From Streptomyces sp. NBC_01283 (GTDB lineage: Bacteria; Actinomycetota; Actinomycetes; Streptomycetales; Streptomycetaceae), in NCBI RefSeq assembly GCF_041435335.1, contig NZ_CP108430.1:4433501-4497500 (forward strand): DNA of 64,000 nt. Reading direction: 5' to 3'. Below the pieces are notes generated by a model. The model saw nothing but the letters and a program-made list of their open reading frames with translations, did not search any database and was not told the origin of the DNA. Shown piece by piece: positions 46,789 to 54,981 of the stretch. Each line of letters opens with the position of its first letter. The first letter of the stretch is position 1. The translations under genes and the position numbers were made by a program.

Positions 46789-48357
46789 TCAGTTCGCGTA
46801 CCGCGGGTGCACCAGTGTGGAGGGGGTGAGGCCCCGCATCCGCGTCCGTTCGGCGGACTCCACGCCCACCCGCAGCAGCGCCGCCGTCCCGGGCGGTTCG
46901 AGGGCCGGGCGGGACCTGGCCGCCAGGACGAAGCCCCAGTCGCGCGGCGCGGAAGCGCCTTCCGCCGTCCGGTCGGGGCCCGCCGCGAACCCGGAGATCC
47001 TGCCGCCCACGCGGTACGGCTCGGTGAGCAGCCCCGCCGCCCGCAGCGTCGCCTCCACCGTCCAGAAGACGCGCGGCCTGTCGGCCATCGGCCCCGCGTG
47101 CACGGCGAGGCGTCCGCCGTCGGCGAGGGCCTGGCGCGCGAGGCCGTAGAACTCCTGGGAGTAGAGCTTCGTGCTGGCGGTGATGCCGGGGTCGGGCAGA
47201 TCGGAGATCACCACGTCGTACGTACGAGGGGGTGAGCGCAGCCAGCGGAACGCGTCGGCCTGCACCACCCGCACCCGGGGGTCCCTGTACGCGTGTTCGT
47301 TCAGCTCGCTCAGCGCCGGGTCGTGCCGCGCCAACCGCACCACCCCCGGGTCGAGTTCGACGACGTCCACCCGGCGTACCCCCGGATGCCGCAGCACCTC
47401 GCGCGCCGCGAGGCCGTCGCCGCCGCCGAGGATCAGCACGCGCGCGTGGCGTCCTCTCATCGCGGGGCCGACGAGCGCCCGGTGGTAGCGGTGCTCGTCA
47501 CGGCCGCTGACGCGCAGCCGCCCGTCGAGGTAGAGGTCGAGCGAGTCGCGCCTGCCGCCGGTGAGCACCACTTCCTGGATGTCGGTCTGCACGGCGACCC
47601 GTACGTCCTTGCCGTAGACCGCCCGGCGCGCCGCCTCCTCGAAGTCGCCGACGAGGACGGCCGCCGAGGCGAGCAGGCCCAGGACCGTGGCGTTCGCGAC
47701 GAGCAGCGCCCAGCGGCCCCGCACACTCAAGTCCTTGCGGAACAGGCCGAACACGAGCGCGCCACCCGCCAGCGCGTTGACCGCACCGGTGATCAGGGCA
47801 CCGCTGAGCTGGCCGAGCAGTGGGAGCAGGAGGAAGGGGAAGGCTAGACCGCCCACCAGCGCCCCCACGTAGTCGGCGGCGAACAGGTCGGACACCGCGC
47901 CGCTGGGGTCCTGCCGTCTGATCCGCTGGATGAGCACCATGAGCAGCGGTACTTCGGCGCCGATGAGCAGGCCGATGGCGAGCGAGAACGCGACGAGGAG
48001 GTAGCGCGAGCCGCTGGCCCAGACCTCGCCCCGGTCGCCGGTCCAGGCGAACGCCGCGTACAGCGCCATCGCGCTCAGTCCGCCGACCAGCGCGAGCGCG
48101 GCCTCGACAAGCCCGAAGCCGACCGCGGCGCGGCACCGCAGATGTTTGGCGAGCAGGGAGCCGATGCCCATGGCGAAGACCATCACCGAGAGGACCACCG
48201 ACGCCTGCGTGACCGAGTCGCCGATCAAGTACGAGGCGAGGGCGACGAGTTCGAGTTCGTACACCAGACCGCAGGCCGCGCAGATGAAGACGCCGACCAG
48301 GACGAGGAACCGCCCCGTCCTTGGTGTCACCGGTAAATGCGTTAACGGCTCGATCAC
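46789..48357 (-). CDS. Membrane spermidine-synthase-like protein
   Basis: A 522-residue protein. Residues 1-225 hold about seven transmembrane helices ([28 protein letters not shown], and others); the C-terminal half is a spermidine-synthase-type Rossmann domain ([52 protein letters not shown]). This fusion is common in Streptomyces, and its polyamine or other aminopropyl acceptor is unknown. The adjacent DUF2617 gene is the conserved neighbour. Confidence 0.85.
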   Translation of the reverse strand: MIEPLTHLPVTPRTGRFLVLVGVFICAACGLVYELELVALASYLIGDSVTQASVVLSVMVFAMGIGSLLAKHLRCRAAVGFGLVEAALALVGGLSAMALYAAFAWTGDRGEVWASGSRYLLVAFSLAIGLLIGAEVPLLMVLIQRIRRQDPSGAVSDLFAADYVGALVGGLAFPFLLLPLLGQLSGALITGAVNALAGGALVFGLFRKDLSVRGRWALLVANATVLGLLASAAVLVGDFEEAARRAVYGKDVRVAVQTDIQEVVLTGGRRDSLDLYLDGRLRVSGRDEHRYHRALVGPAMRGRHARVLILGGGDGLAAREVLRHPGVRRVDVVELDPGVVRLARHDPALSELNEHAYRDPRVRVVQADAFRWLRSPPRTYDVVISDLPDPGITASTKLYSQEFYGLARQALADGGRLAVHAGPMADRPRVFWTVEATLRAAGLLTEPYRVGGRISGFAAGPDRTAEGASAPRDWGFVLAARSRPALEPPGTAALLRVGVESAERTRMRGLTPSTLVHPRYAN

Positions 48358-48488
48358 CTTGGGAACGCTACGTCACCGCACTCGCACATCCAGTCACCCA
48401 CAAGGATGCAACTCGACGCCGGAGGTGTATATGAGATGTCTGCGGGGCGCGGTGGTCAGAGCACCGCCAGAGCAATGTCAGAGCAATG

Positions 48489-49007
48489 TCAGAGCACTGC
48501 CGGCATGCGCACACCCACGCGGGTGCGGGTCGCCACGAGTTGTCCGTCCTGCGGGTAGGCGTGCCAGGTGCGCCATTGCACCGCGCCGTCGTGCCGCTGC
48601 GCCAGCATGGCCGTGAACGCGTGCGGACTGCCGGGGAAGACCCCGGCCAGGCCCCGCGGGTGGTCGGCCACCAGGGCGAGTAATTCCTGTGCGCGGCCCG
48701 CGAACTGGCCGCGCGAGAGGGTTTCGACGCGCGCCGCGAATTCGTACTCCCACTCGCCCAGACGCTTGGAGACGCCGAGCGGGAGTGGCGTACTGCTGCC
48801 GGGGATGCAGGCGACGGTCTCGGAGCAGGTGCCCTGCTCCTCTTCGAGGATCACTTGGTGCGACGCGCCGAGGAGCCTGAGCTCCATTCTCGCGTCGGAG
48901 AGCTCCAGTTCGAGTGTGGCTAGGGCGGGCAGCGGCTCGCGCCCAAGGGTCCAGGCAAGGTCCGCGGCGCACGTGTCGGTGTAGACAGTCTTCAGGGTCG
49001 TGAGCAT
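48489..49007 (-). CDS. DUF2617 family protein
   Basis: A 172-residue soluble protein matching the DUF2617 family (VYTDTCAADLAWTL, LLGASHQVIL, FPGSPHAFTAMLAQRHDGAVQWRTWHAYP). The function is unknown. It is the usual neighbour of membrane spermidine-synthase-like genes. Confidence 0.8.
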   Translation of the reverse strand: MLTTLKTVYTDTCAADLAWTLGREPLPALATLELELSDARMELRLLGASHQVILEEEQGTCSETVACIPGSSTPLPLGVSKRLGEWEYEFAARVETLSRGQFAGRAQELLALVADHPRGLAGVFPGSPHAFTAMLAQRHDGAVQWRTWHAYPQDGQLVATRTRVGVRMPAVL

Positions 49008-49316
49008 GGGTCGGCTCCGCTAACACGCAATGGAGGTGGGGCCGGCGCGCACGGTCGGAGACCGGGCGGTCGGAATGCCGGCTCGTGCCCACGAGAACGT
49101 CCTTGATGTCCAAGTCGTCCGTCCGAGGGCGGTGCTGACGGTTAAGAGGGAATCATGGACTGCTGCACTGCCACTGCGCTTTTACCCAACTTCGGAGGGT
49201 TTCCACCCCCGCGGGGGCTGCACAGTTCAACTGTTCAATGACTCAACGACGAAGTGCCCGGCAGGAGTTGCCTCCCACCGGGCACTTCAACAGATGGACG
49301 GACCAGCTGCCCCGTG
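49008..49316. other. Intergenic region with terminator at 49251-49288
   Basis: 309 bases without a gene. It contains the DUF2617 promoter on the left and a hairpin of 11-bp arms (GAAGTGCCCGG at 49251-49261 and CCGGGCACTTC at 49278-49288), the terminator of the small membrane protein gene to the right. Confidence 0.7.
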
Positions 49317-49586
49317 TCAGCTGCCTCCGCCACCGCCACAACCGCCACCGCCGCCGCACGAAGAACCGCCGCCGCAGGACGAACCACCACCGCATGAGCC
49401 ACCGCCGTGGTGACCCCCGCTGTCACCACCGCCGGCCCACCAGCTGCCGCCGGACCCCGCCGCACCGGCCGCACTGGACCCCGAACCGCCGGCGCTTCCC
49501 CGGCCCGCGTACACCGCGAGTCCGACGACCAGAGCCACCGCGATCACCACGAAGACCAAGACCATGACCTCCACGCCCCTTTCCAT
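49317..49586 (-). CDS. Small membrane protein with Gly/Cys/Ser-rich tail
   Basis: An 89-residue protein. A transmembrane helix (VMVLVFVVIAVALVVGLAVYA) begins at residue 7, and the C-terminal 60 residues are nearly all Gly, Ser and Cys in GGGSSCGGG-like repeats with several cysteines. Function unknown; the tail could be disulphide- or metal-linked outside the cell. ATG 49586 is the start nearest the helix. It is the last chromosomal gene before the integrated element. Confidence 0.65.
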   Translation of the reverse strand: MERGVEVMVLVFVVIAVALVVGLAVYAGRGSAGGSGSSAAGAAGSGGSWWAGGGDSGGHHGGGSCGGGSSCGGGSSCGGGGGCGGGGGS

Positions 49587-49769
49587 TCCCCCGAAGCAGG
49601 CCCCCCGTGGGTCCGCGTGGGTCAGCGTTCTTCTGCTTGTTTGTTCTTCTTGTTTCTTCTTCTTGTTTCTTCTTCTTGCCTCGTGCTTCTCGTGTGAAAG
49701 GGGAATGCCCCCGCACATCCCGGCCCAAAGCAGAGTTGAGGAACTTCAGAGGGTTCTCGCGGGGCAAAT

Positions 49770-49803
49770 GCCCCTGACCTGCTCAGAGGTGCAGTTCAGG
49801 GGC
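49770..49803. terminator. Hairpin terminator of the integrase gene
   Basis: Arms GCCCCTGACCTGC (49770-49782) and GCAGTTCAGGGGC (49791-49803), one mismatch, lie just beyond the integrase stop on its downstream side. Confidence 0.75.
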
Positions 49804-49813
49804 CGTCCGCGCC

Positions 49814-51076
49814 TCACTGGGCCGTCTGTGGGCCGTCATCGCCTGCGGAGAGGGCTCCAAAGACCTGGTCGATGGCGCGCCGGGCGCGCTCCCGGCTATC
49901 GGGCATCAGATGGGCGTACACCCGCAGCGTCAGCCCCGGATCGGCGTGCCCCATGTACTCGCTGACGGCCTTGATGTTCTCGCCCGCGTCCAGCAAGGCG
50001 GAGGCGTAGAAGTGCCTCAGGGCGTGCATGCCGTGCTCGCGGGCTCCCGCGTAGCGTTCCCCTTCCTCAGCCTCCGGGATGAATCCCACCTTGGCGAGCG
50101 CGGGTTTCCAGTCCTTGGCGTTGAAGTTGCTGCGCCACACCATGCCCCCTTGCTCAGCGGTGAAGATCAGCCGGGCGGACACCTTCGGTCCCTCCGGCGT
50201 ATCCCACGGCAACGTGATCTCCACGGGCTTGCGGGCGTCCATGTGCACCCGGAGGGCTCGCGCCACGGAATCAGGCAATGGCACGTCCCGCTTCTTGCCG
50301 CCCTTGGGAAGAGCGAACACCGGGCGTCCTTCAACGTGCTTGATCTGTCGGACCACATGGAGCGTTTGCCCGTCGGCGTCGATGGCGTCCTCCGCCAAGC
50401 CGAAGATCTCGCCCTGACGCAGGCCGCACCCGGCACCCACGTCGACCATCGCCCGGTACGGCTCCAGAAGGGCCGCTCGAACGGCGAACACCTGGTCGGG
50501 CACCCATGGGACTACCGGGTGCGCGTCAACCTTGGGCAGTCGCACGGTCCGCGCGCTGCAAGGGTTGCGGGACAGCAGAGAGTCATCGACAGCAGCAGAC
50601 AGGACGGATCGAACGTCCGCGAAGATGTTGCGGGTATAGGACGGGCCCACACCGGGCTTCACTTCCAGCGCGACCAGGAGCTCCCTGATGTGCTCAGGCC
50701 GGAAGGTCCCGACCGGCCGGGAGCCGATCTCCGGGTAGACGTGCAACCGCAGGCGCCGGCCGAGTTCCTTCCGGCCCATCCGACTGGAGGTCTTGCTGTC
50801 CAACCACTTCTCCGCGTACTGCCGAAACGTGATCCGTACGGACTTCGGGTCGGTGTACTGACCGCGTGTCATGTCCGTCTCGATGGCGCTGAGCCACTTC
50901 TCGGCCTGGCGCTTCTGTCCGTCGGGGAAGCTCTTGGACTTCTCGGAGCCGTCCGGCCCGACGTAGCGGGCCCGGTAACGGAGGCCGCTGCCGTGGCGGT
51001 CGGTCTTGGCCCGGACGGTCTTGCCGTCGGCGTTGGTCTCGGTCTTGAACCAGCGGTCTTGGATGTGGCCAGCCAT
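49814..51076 (-). CDS. int: Tyrosine-recombinase integrase of the AICE
   Basis: A 420-residue integrase. The N-terminal AP2-like arm-binding region and SAM-like core-binding domain (TFRQYAEKWLDSK...) precede the catalytic domain, with Arg220 (GLRQGEIFGL), His351/Arg354 (HALRHFYAS), His377 (GHADPGL) and nucleophile Tyr387 (VYAHLMP). It is downstream of and in the same direction as xis, with a perfect hairpin between them, and it sits at the left end of the element, where attL should be. A tyrosine recombinase of this size fits pSAM2-type AICE integrases. Confidence 0.95.
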   Translation of the reverse strand: MAGHIQDRWFKTETNADGKTVRAKTDRHGSGLRYRARYVGPDGSEKSKSFPDGQKRQAEKWLSAIETDMTRGQYTDPKSVRITFRQYAEKWLDSKTSSRMGRKELGRRLRLHVYPEIGSRPVGTFRPEHIRELLVALEVKPGVGPSYTRNIFADVRSVLSAAVDDSLLSRNPCSARTVRLPKVDAHPVVPWVPDQVFAVRAALLEPYRAMVDVGAGCGLRQGEIFGLAEDAIDADGQTLHVVRQIKHVEGRPVFALPKGGKKRDVPLPDSVARALRVHMDARKPVEITLPWDTPEGPKVSARLIFTAEQGGMVWRSNFNAKDWKPALAKVGFIPEAEEGERYAGAREHGMHALRHFYASALLDAGENIKAVSEYMGHADPGLTLRVYAHLMPDSRERARRAIDQVFGALSAGDDGPQTAQ

Positions 51077-51100
51077 GTGGCGGCGGTCCCTTCTGACGCA

Positions 51101-51133
51101 CGCAGGGAGGGCCGCGTGGCGGCCCTCCCTGCG
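51101..51133. terminator. Perfect hairpin between xis and int
   Basis: 15-bp perfect arms (51101-51115 and 51119-51133) with a 3-base loop (GTG). It lies 24 bases upstream of int and 24 downstream of the xis stop, so it can end the xis transcript and lower int expression. It also contains CAGGGAGG, the motif that recurs near tra. Confidence 0.8.
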
Positions 51134-51157
51134 AAGTTGAGTGATCTCGTGCGGACG

Positions 51158-51427
51158 TCAGGCGGCGTCAGCGTCGGCTTTCTGGCGTTCCATGACGTAG
51201 TCGCGTACGTCGGCCGGGTCGTAACGCACGTGCTTGCCGATGCGGAAGCCCGGCGGCCCTGTGCGCTTCCTGCGCCACTGGTAGACGGTCTCCTTGGGCA
51301 CCTCGAACATCTCGGCGATGTCGTCAGGGGTGAGGTAGCGGTCGGGCAAGCCGCCCCGGAGGGTGGAGCGGGGGTCAGGTGAAGCGGAACGGGTTCGGCT
51401 CAAGGCGTCCTCAGGGGGTCGAGTCAC
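51158..51427 (-). CDS. xis: Excisionase (AlpA/MerR-like HTH)
   Basis: An 89-residue basic protein with the excisionase HTH pattern YLTPDDIAEMFEVPKETVYQWRRKRTGPPGFRIGKHVRY, preceded by an Arg/Ser-rich N-terminus. GTG 51427 is the longest start; one closer to YLTPDD is possible. It promotes excision in AICEs and is encoded directly upstream of int. Confidence 0.88.
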   Translation of the reverse strand: MTRPPEDALSRTRSASPDPRSTLRGGLPDRYLTPDDIAEMFEVPKETVYQWRRKRTGPPGFRIGKHVRYDPADVRDYVMERQKADADAA

Positions 51428-51474
51428 GTTGCCGCTAGGCGCGGAAGGCTGCGTGTGTCCGAGGTGCGAATTTC

Positions 51475-51680
51475 TGCGTCATAGCGTCATCAGCGTCACC
51501 GGAGCGTCTGACCTGGTGTTTTGGTTGACGCAGCGGCTAGAGGATGCGTCATCAGCGCGTCATGGACCACGTCATCGGGTGACGCAGATGACGCAGGATG
51601 ACGCAAAGACTGGCGTCTGCGTCATCGCTGTAGCAGCAGGTCAAGAGCCGTTTACCAGCGTCGGTGACGCAGATGACGCA
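51475..51680. repeat. Iteron-like array of nine TGACGCA motifs
   Basis: Perfect copies of TGACGCA or its complement TGCGTCA lie at 51475, 51526, 51545, 51580, 51589, 51599, 51618, 51665 and 51674. Two pairs form the exact 16-mer TGACGCAGATGACGCA (51580-51595 and 51665-51680), with several degenerate AGCGTCA copies nearby. The array lies in a 430-base gene-free stretch between xis and the replication ATPase gene. It resembles iteron origins or a regulator binding array; either fits an AICE replication region. Confidence 0.7.
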
Positions 51681-51790
51681 GCGTCTCTCCTCTTAGGACA
51701 AAAGAAGGGGCATCTGCTGTAGTGCGGTGCCCTCAAAGCGCAAAGAAGGAGCCGCTGCGCGGCACGTCCTAAGGCGGCGTTCCGCCGAAC

Positions 51791-51831
51791 AGCAAGAGGA
51801 GCACGCCCCAGCAGGTGGTGCTCCTCTTGCT
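51791..51831. terminator. Terminator of the replication gene pair
   Basis: Perfect 14-bp arms AGCAAGAGGAGCAC and GTGCTCCTCTTGCT with a 13-base loop lie just beyond the stop of the ATPase gene (minus strand). Confidence 0.85.
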
Positions 51832-51857
51832 TGTCCGGGTGAACGGCGGGTCACGGG

Positions 51858-53333
51858 CTAGAACATCCGCTTCTGCTCAGAGGGCGGCGGGGCGGTCAGG
51901 CGGGTCATTTCGAGGTAGCGGCCCTTGCTGGTGCGGCCCGCATCGATGAGGACACCCCGGGCGGCGAGGGTGGGCTGGAGGCGCTTGAGGCGGTCGGAGA
52001 GGACCTTGCCGGTGGTCGGCCAGCCCTTGGGCAAAGGACGTGATCCCTCATCGCTGTAGAGGCCGCTGAGAAGGTGCAGCCACTCGGTGGACGTCATCCG
52101 CTGCTCTGTACCCGGCTCCAAGCTGTCGGCATGCCGCAGGACGGTCTGCGCGAGGAGGTCGCCCTCGATGACGTCGTCGTTGAGATCGTCCAGGCTGGCT
52201 CGGTAGGCGCCCAGTGCTCCCAGGCCGGTGGCCTCATCGAGCTGCGCGCACAGGTGCGCGAAGTCGGCCATCCGCAGATCGGTGGGCGTCTCCGCGTGGG
52301 CGGCGCGGACTTTGACCGCGAGGTCCAGGAGCGAGCCGAGCACGACGGGCAGGACTTCCGCGTACTCCGCCCACAGTTCCGCTTCGGTGCGTCGGACGGT
52401 GGGCCGTTCCAGACGCAGCGGGAGGAGCCGTTCGGCGAGGTCGGGCCGGATGACGCCGACGTCGATCCCGGTCAGCAGCATGGGGCGGCGGTAGCGGGCC
52501 CGGACCACGTCCCCATCGGTGAACAGGGCGCGCTTGACGCTTTCGGCACCGGTGACGATGCAGCACATCGCATCCGACAGGTCCGGGGTCATGTGGGAGA
52601 GGTTGTCCAGCGCGGTGACCCATCCGGCGGCCACGGCCGCGATGAGGTTCTCCTCGTCCTTGGGGGCGCGGCGCAGGTCACTGCTCATGCCTTCGACGAT
52701 GCGCACGAGCATGCGGCCCGCGGTGGACTTGCCCGCGCCCTGCGGGCCGGTGAGGAACGGGGCGGGGACGGGCACGGAGGGCCCAAGGCAGCCGATGAGC
52801 CAGGCGATGGCCAGGCATTCGGTCTCGGCGGTGGCGAAGTTACACAGCCGCAGCAGGAGGTCGATGCCCTTACCGTCGGTGTCCTTGGCGGGCAGGGGCA
52901 GTTCCCCGGTGAGCTGGGTGCGCCGCCAGCACACCTCGCGCGGGTCGGGGACGGTGATGTCCCAGCCGGTGGGGTGGATACGGACGGACTGTCCGTCGTT
53001 GCGGCCCAGGTCTAGCCACGTCGCCCCGTCAAATCCGGGCGCGACGCGGATGTGGACGGGCTGTACGTCCTCGGTCAGTGCCAGCGCTTCGATCAAGTCC
53101 AACGCCTCCTTGAGCGCGGTCCCGTTGAAGACACCGCGCCCGTCCTTGAACAGGCCGACCATGAGCTCCTGGCGGTGGCTGCCGGTGGTGCCCTGGGAGC
53201 GGATCGGGCGGGCCACGGGGTGGCCGTTCTTCTGCGCGTACACGGTTCCGTCGGCGGTGCGGAAGTACCGGAAGTGGGCCTGCGCGTAGTCGGTGATGAC
53301 CTCGCGGGCGGGGTTCTTCTCGTCCTCGGACAT
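51858..53333 (-). CDS. P-loop ATPase of the AICE replication module
   Basis: A 491-residue protein. Residues 1-150 are a beta-rich N-terminal region; the P-loop is GPQGAGKST (196-204) and a Walker-B-like acidic strand is WVTALDNLS. The rest resembles helicase/primase-associated ATPases of AICE and phage replication modules (SF3/AAA-like). It sits 3 bases downstream of the primase-polymerase gene, so the two form the element's replication initiator pair. The C-terminus (WLHLLSGLYSDEG) looks like a winged-helix DNA-binding region. Confidence 0.8.
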   Translation of the reverse strand: MSEDEKNPAREVITDYAQAHFRYFRTADGTVYAQKNGHPVARPIRSQGTTGSHRQELMVGLFKDGRGVFNGTALKEALDLIEALALTEDVQPVHIRVAPGFDGATWLDLGRNDGQSVRIHPTGWDITVPDPREVCWRRTQLTGELPLPAKDTDGKGIDLLLRLCNFATAETECLAIAWLIGCLGPSVPVPAPFLTGPQGAGKSTAGRMLVRIVEGMSSDLRRAPKDEENLIAAVAAGWVTALDNLSHMTPDLSDAMCCIVTGAESVKRALFTDGDVVRARYRRPMLLTGIDVGVIRPDLAERLLPLRLERPTVRRTEAELWAEYAEVLPVVLGSLLDLAVKVRAAHAETPTDLRMADFAHLCAQLDEATGLGALGAYRASLDDLNDDVIEGDLLAQTVLRHADSLEPGTEQRMTSTEWLHLLSGLYSDEGSRPLPKGWPTTGKVLSDRLKRLQPTLAARGVLIDAGRTSKGRYLEMTRLTAPPPSEQKRMF

Positions 53334-53336
53334 GGC

Positions 53337-54218
53337 TCACATCCCCAGTGCGGTGCGGGCGTTGTTCCACGCCTCGGTGCAGTGCCGGGCGGATTCGCCC
53401 TTGGCCTGCGCGGCGATGAACAGCCGTGCGACGTGGGCGTCGGTGAGGCAGCCACACCGGCCGTGGACGGAGAGCACGGCCAGGAACGTGCGGTAGACGG
53501 TGGCGTGCACCGCCTCGCGGGCCTGGGTGATGCGCTGTTCGGCCATGGCGAGGCCACGTTCCAGGTAGGTCGGTGTGCGGTGCGGGCACTGCCCGCTCCC
53601 GCCCGGTGCGGGCACGGCAATGGCTACCGGGCGGGCCGTGGCGGGTTCCTTCACGGCCAGCGTGCGCACGATCTCGGGCAGGGCCGTGATGGTGCCGGTG
53701 CCGGGGCCGAGCCACCGGGCGTACTGCATGGACGACTTGATATCGACGCTGGGCCGTACCGCGTTAGCGGAGGGCATGGCGCCCTGGTAGATCCAGTGCT
53801 CGCCCCGGGTGGTGGGCACGGTCCGGGTGGCGGGCAGGGTCTCGCGGGCCCACGTGATCGCGTCGGCGTCGTCGAGGTCGACGACCGTGAGACCGGCCCC
53901 GCCGGGGTGGTAGGCGATGGCGGACGCCTGCGCCCAGGCGCGCCGCCAGATGCCGGAGTTGATGACGGCCGGGTCGGTGGTGGCGGCGGCCCAGCCGTGG
54001 CAGGGCGCCGGGCAGGCGCACGGGCCGGGAGTCTTCATGTCCGGCCGCCCGCCGCACGCGTTGCCTGCGCAGGTCCGGCAGTTGCCGAACGGTACCTTCC
54101 CCGCCCGCAGAGGCAGGACGGGCACACCGGCGTCTGCGAGGTCCAGGGCGGTGCGCAGGTGCTCGGCGGGCAGTAACGGCCGGTGGCGCTCTCGCCGGTT
54201 GGCGGTGAGTTGGGTCAT
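53337..54218 (-). CDS. Bifunctional DNA primase/polymerase (PrimPol) of the AICE
   Basis: A 293-residue archaeo-eukaryotic primase-like protein. Catalytic features visible are the acidic VVDLDDADAITWA (DxD type) and the TTRGEHWIY strand; the N-terminal domain also holds a Cys-rich insert (CRTCAGNACGG and CACPAPCHGW) that could bind zinc. AICEs of this type replicate through a PrimPol and the adjoining ATPase instead of RepSA. ATG 54218 has GGAGGAG upstream; a frame to 54329 is open but unlike the family. Confidence 0.88.
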   Translation of the reverse strand: MTQLTANRRERHRPLLPAEHLRTALDLADAGVPVLPLRAGKVPFGNCRTCAGNACGGRPDMKTPGPCACPAPCHGWAAATTDPAVINSGIWRRAWAQASAIAYHPGGAGLTVVDLDDADAITWARETLPATRTVPTTRGEHWIYQGAMPSANAVRPSVDIKSSMQYARWLGPGTGTITALPEIVRTLAVKEPATARPVAIAVPAPGGSGQCPHRTPTYLERGLAMAEQRITQAREAVHATVYRTFLAVLSVHGRCGCLTDAHVARLFIAAQAKGESARHCTEAWNNARTALGM

Positions 54219-54301
54219 GCTGGGCTCCTCCACAGGTTCTGTAGGGATCAGGTGGACAAGGGCGGCCCCGGACTTTGGCGAGACGGGGGCCGCCCTTGGC
54301 G

Positions 54302-54778
54302 TTACTGCTGGTTGTTGGTCTTGGCCCATACGCCGCTGGTGCGGCTGTGGACGTTGCGGCGGTCCTGGTAGACGGGGCCTTCGTAGTGGTGGTGGATGTC
54401 CGGGGCGGGCTTGGCACGTTTGGCGAGCCGGGCGAGGGCGAGCACGAGCACCGTTGGGGCGCCGAACACGAGGCCGCAGACGACCGGGTCAGCGAACTGG
54501 GAGACGTACATGAGCACGGCCGCCGTGCCGCCGACCATGGCAGTGGTGGCGCCCCCGGCGAGCATGAGCACGCTGGCATCGGTGGCGCCCTGGCTCATCG
54601 GGGGCCGCCCGGGCTGAGCCACGGCCGGGGCGTCGCCGTGGGCGGGCAGGGGCGAGTGGTCACGGTAGGCGGTGGGCCGGTAGGCGTCCGCGATGATCCG
54701 GCGGGCCTCGGTTTCGGCCTGGGCTTCGCTCAGGCCGGGGCTCGGGGCGTGGGTTTGAGGGGGTGTCTCGGGATGCAT
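54302..54778 (-). CDS. Two-transmembrane AICE protein (Spd-like)
   Basis: A 158-residue protein. A Pro/Ala-rich N-terminus (1-60) is followed by two transmembrane helices (about 70-90 and 97-115) and a polar C-terminus with a Tyr/Arg-rich stretch (HHHYEGPVYQDRRN). Its position between the replication genes and tra and its size suggest a plasmid-spread protein, but no family assignment was made. Confidence 0.6.
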   Translation of the reverse strand: MHPETPPQTHAPSPGLSEAQAETEARRIIADAYRPTAYRDHSPLPAHGDAPAVAQPGRPPMSQGATDASVLMLAGGATTAMVGGTAAVLMYVSQFADPVVCGLVFGAPTVLVLALARLAKRAKPAPDIHHHYEGPVYQDRRNVHSRTSGVWAKTNNQQ

Positions 54779-54801
54779 GCGGAATACCTTCCGAGATGGG
54801 G

Positions 54802-54981
54802 CAGGGAGGCGGAGGCACCCCCTGCCGGGTGGCGTGTCGAGGGGGTTTCAGGGGGGCTGACCTGCGGGCCTCCCTGCCTCCCTGAGCGATCATTCATGCA
54901 GGTCAGAGCCAGGGATGCGGGCCAGGGAGGCGGTCAGGGAGTTCTCCCTGCCTCCCTGACCTGAACGGGCCCGCCTCCCTC
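54802..54981. repeat. Cluster of 8-bp CAGGGAGG repeats, candidate clt/TRS
   Basis: CAGGGAGG or its complement CCTCCCTG occurs perfectly at 54802, 54869, 54877, 54923 and 54951, and with one mismatch at 54910, 54935, 54943 and 54974. Two copies at 54869/54877 are adjacent 8-mers. The cluster lies at the 3' end of tra, where TraB-type translocases of Streptomyces recognise 8-bp TRS repeats in the clt locus. The specific sequence is not one I know; the role is inferred from position and spacing. Confidence 0.6.

Larger units (their letters stand above)
51428..51857. other. Gene-free region of the AICE between xis and the ATPase gene
   Basis: 430 bases with no supported gene. It contains the TGACGCA array, a lower-GC tract around 51510-51530 and 51640-51660, and a strong terminator at 51791-51831. 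It probably holds the element's replication origin or the xis-int promoter. Confidence 0.6.

Noticed and set aside
49621..49690. Simple TTCTTCTTG repeats as a mobile-element end
   Set aside because: They are microsatellite-like sequence upstream of the small membrane protein gene and have no inverted or direct partner.
49587..49813. tRNA gene or attL next to the integrase
   Set aside because: No T-loop or acceptor sequence on either strand; only simple TTC/TTCTTC repeats and the integrase terminator.
51475..51680. CRISPR array
   Set aside because: The repeats are only 7 bp, occur in both orientations and lack regular spacers; no cas genes are near.
51363..51722. Open frame on the + strand across the TGACGCA array
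   Set aside because: Overlaps xis on the other strand and the repeats; no family likeness.
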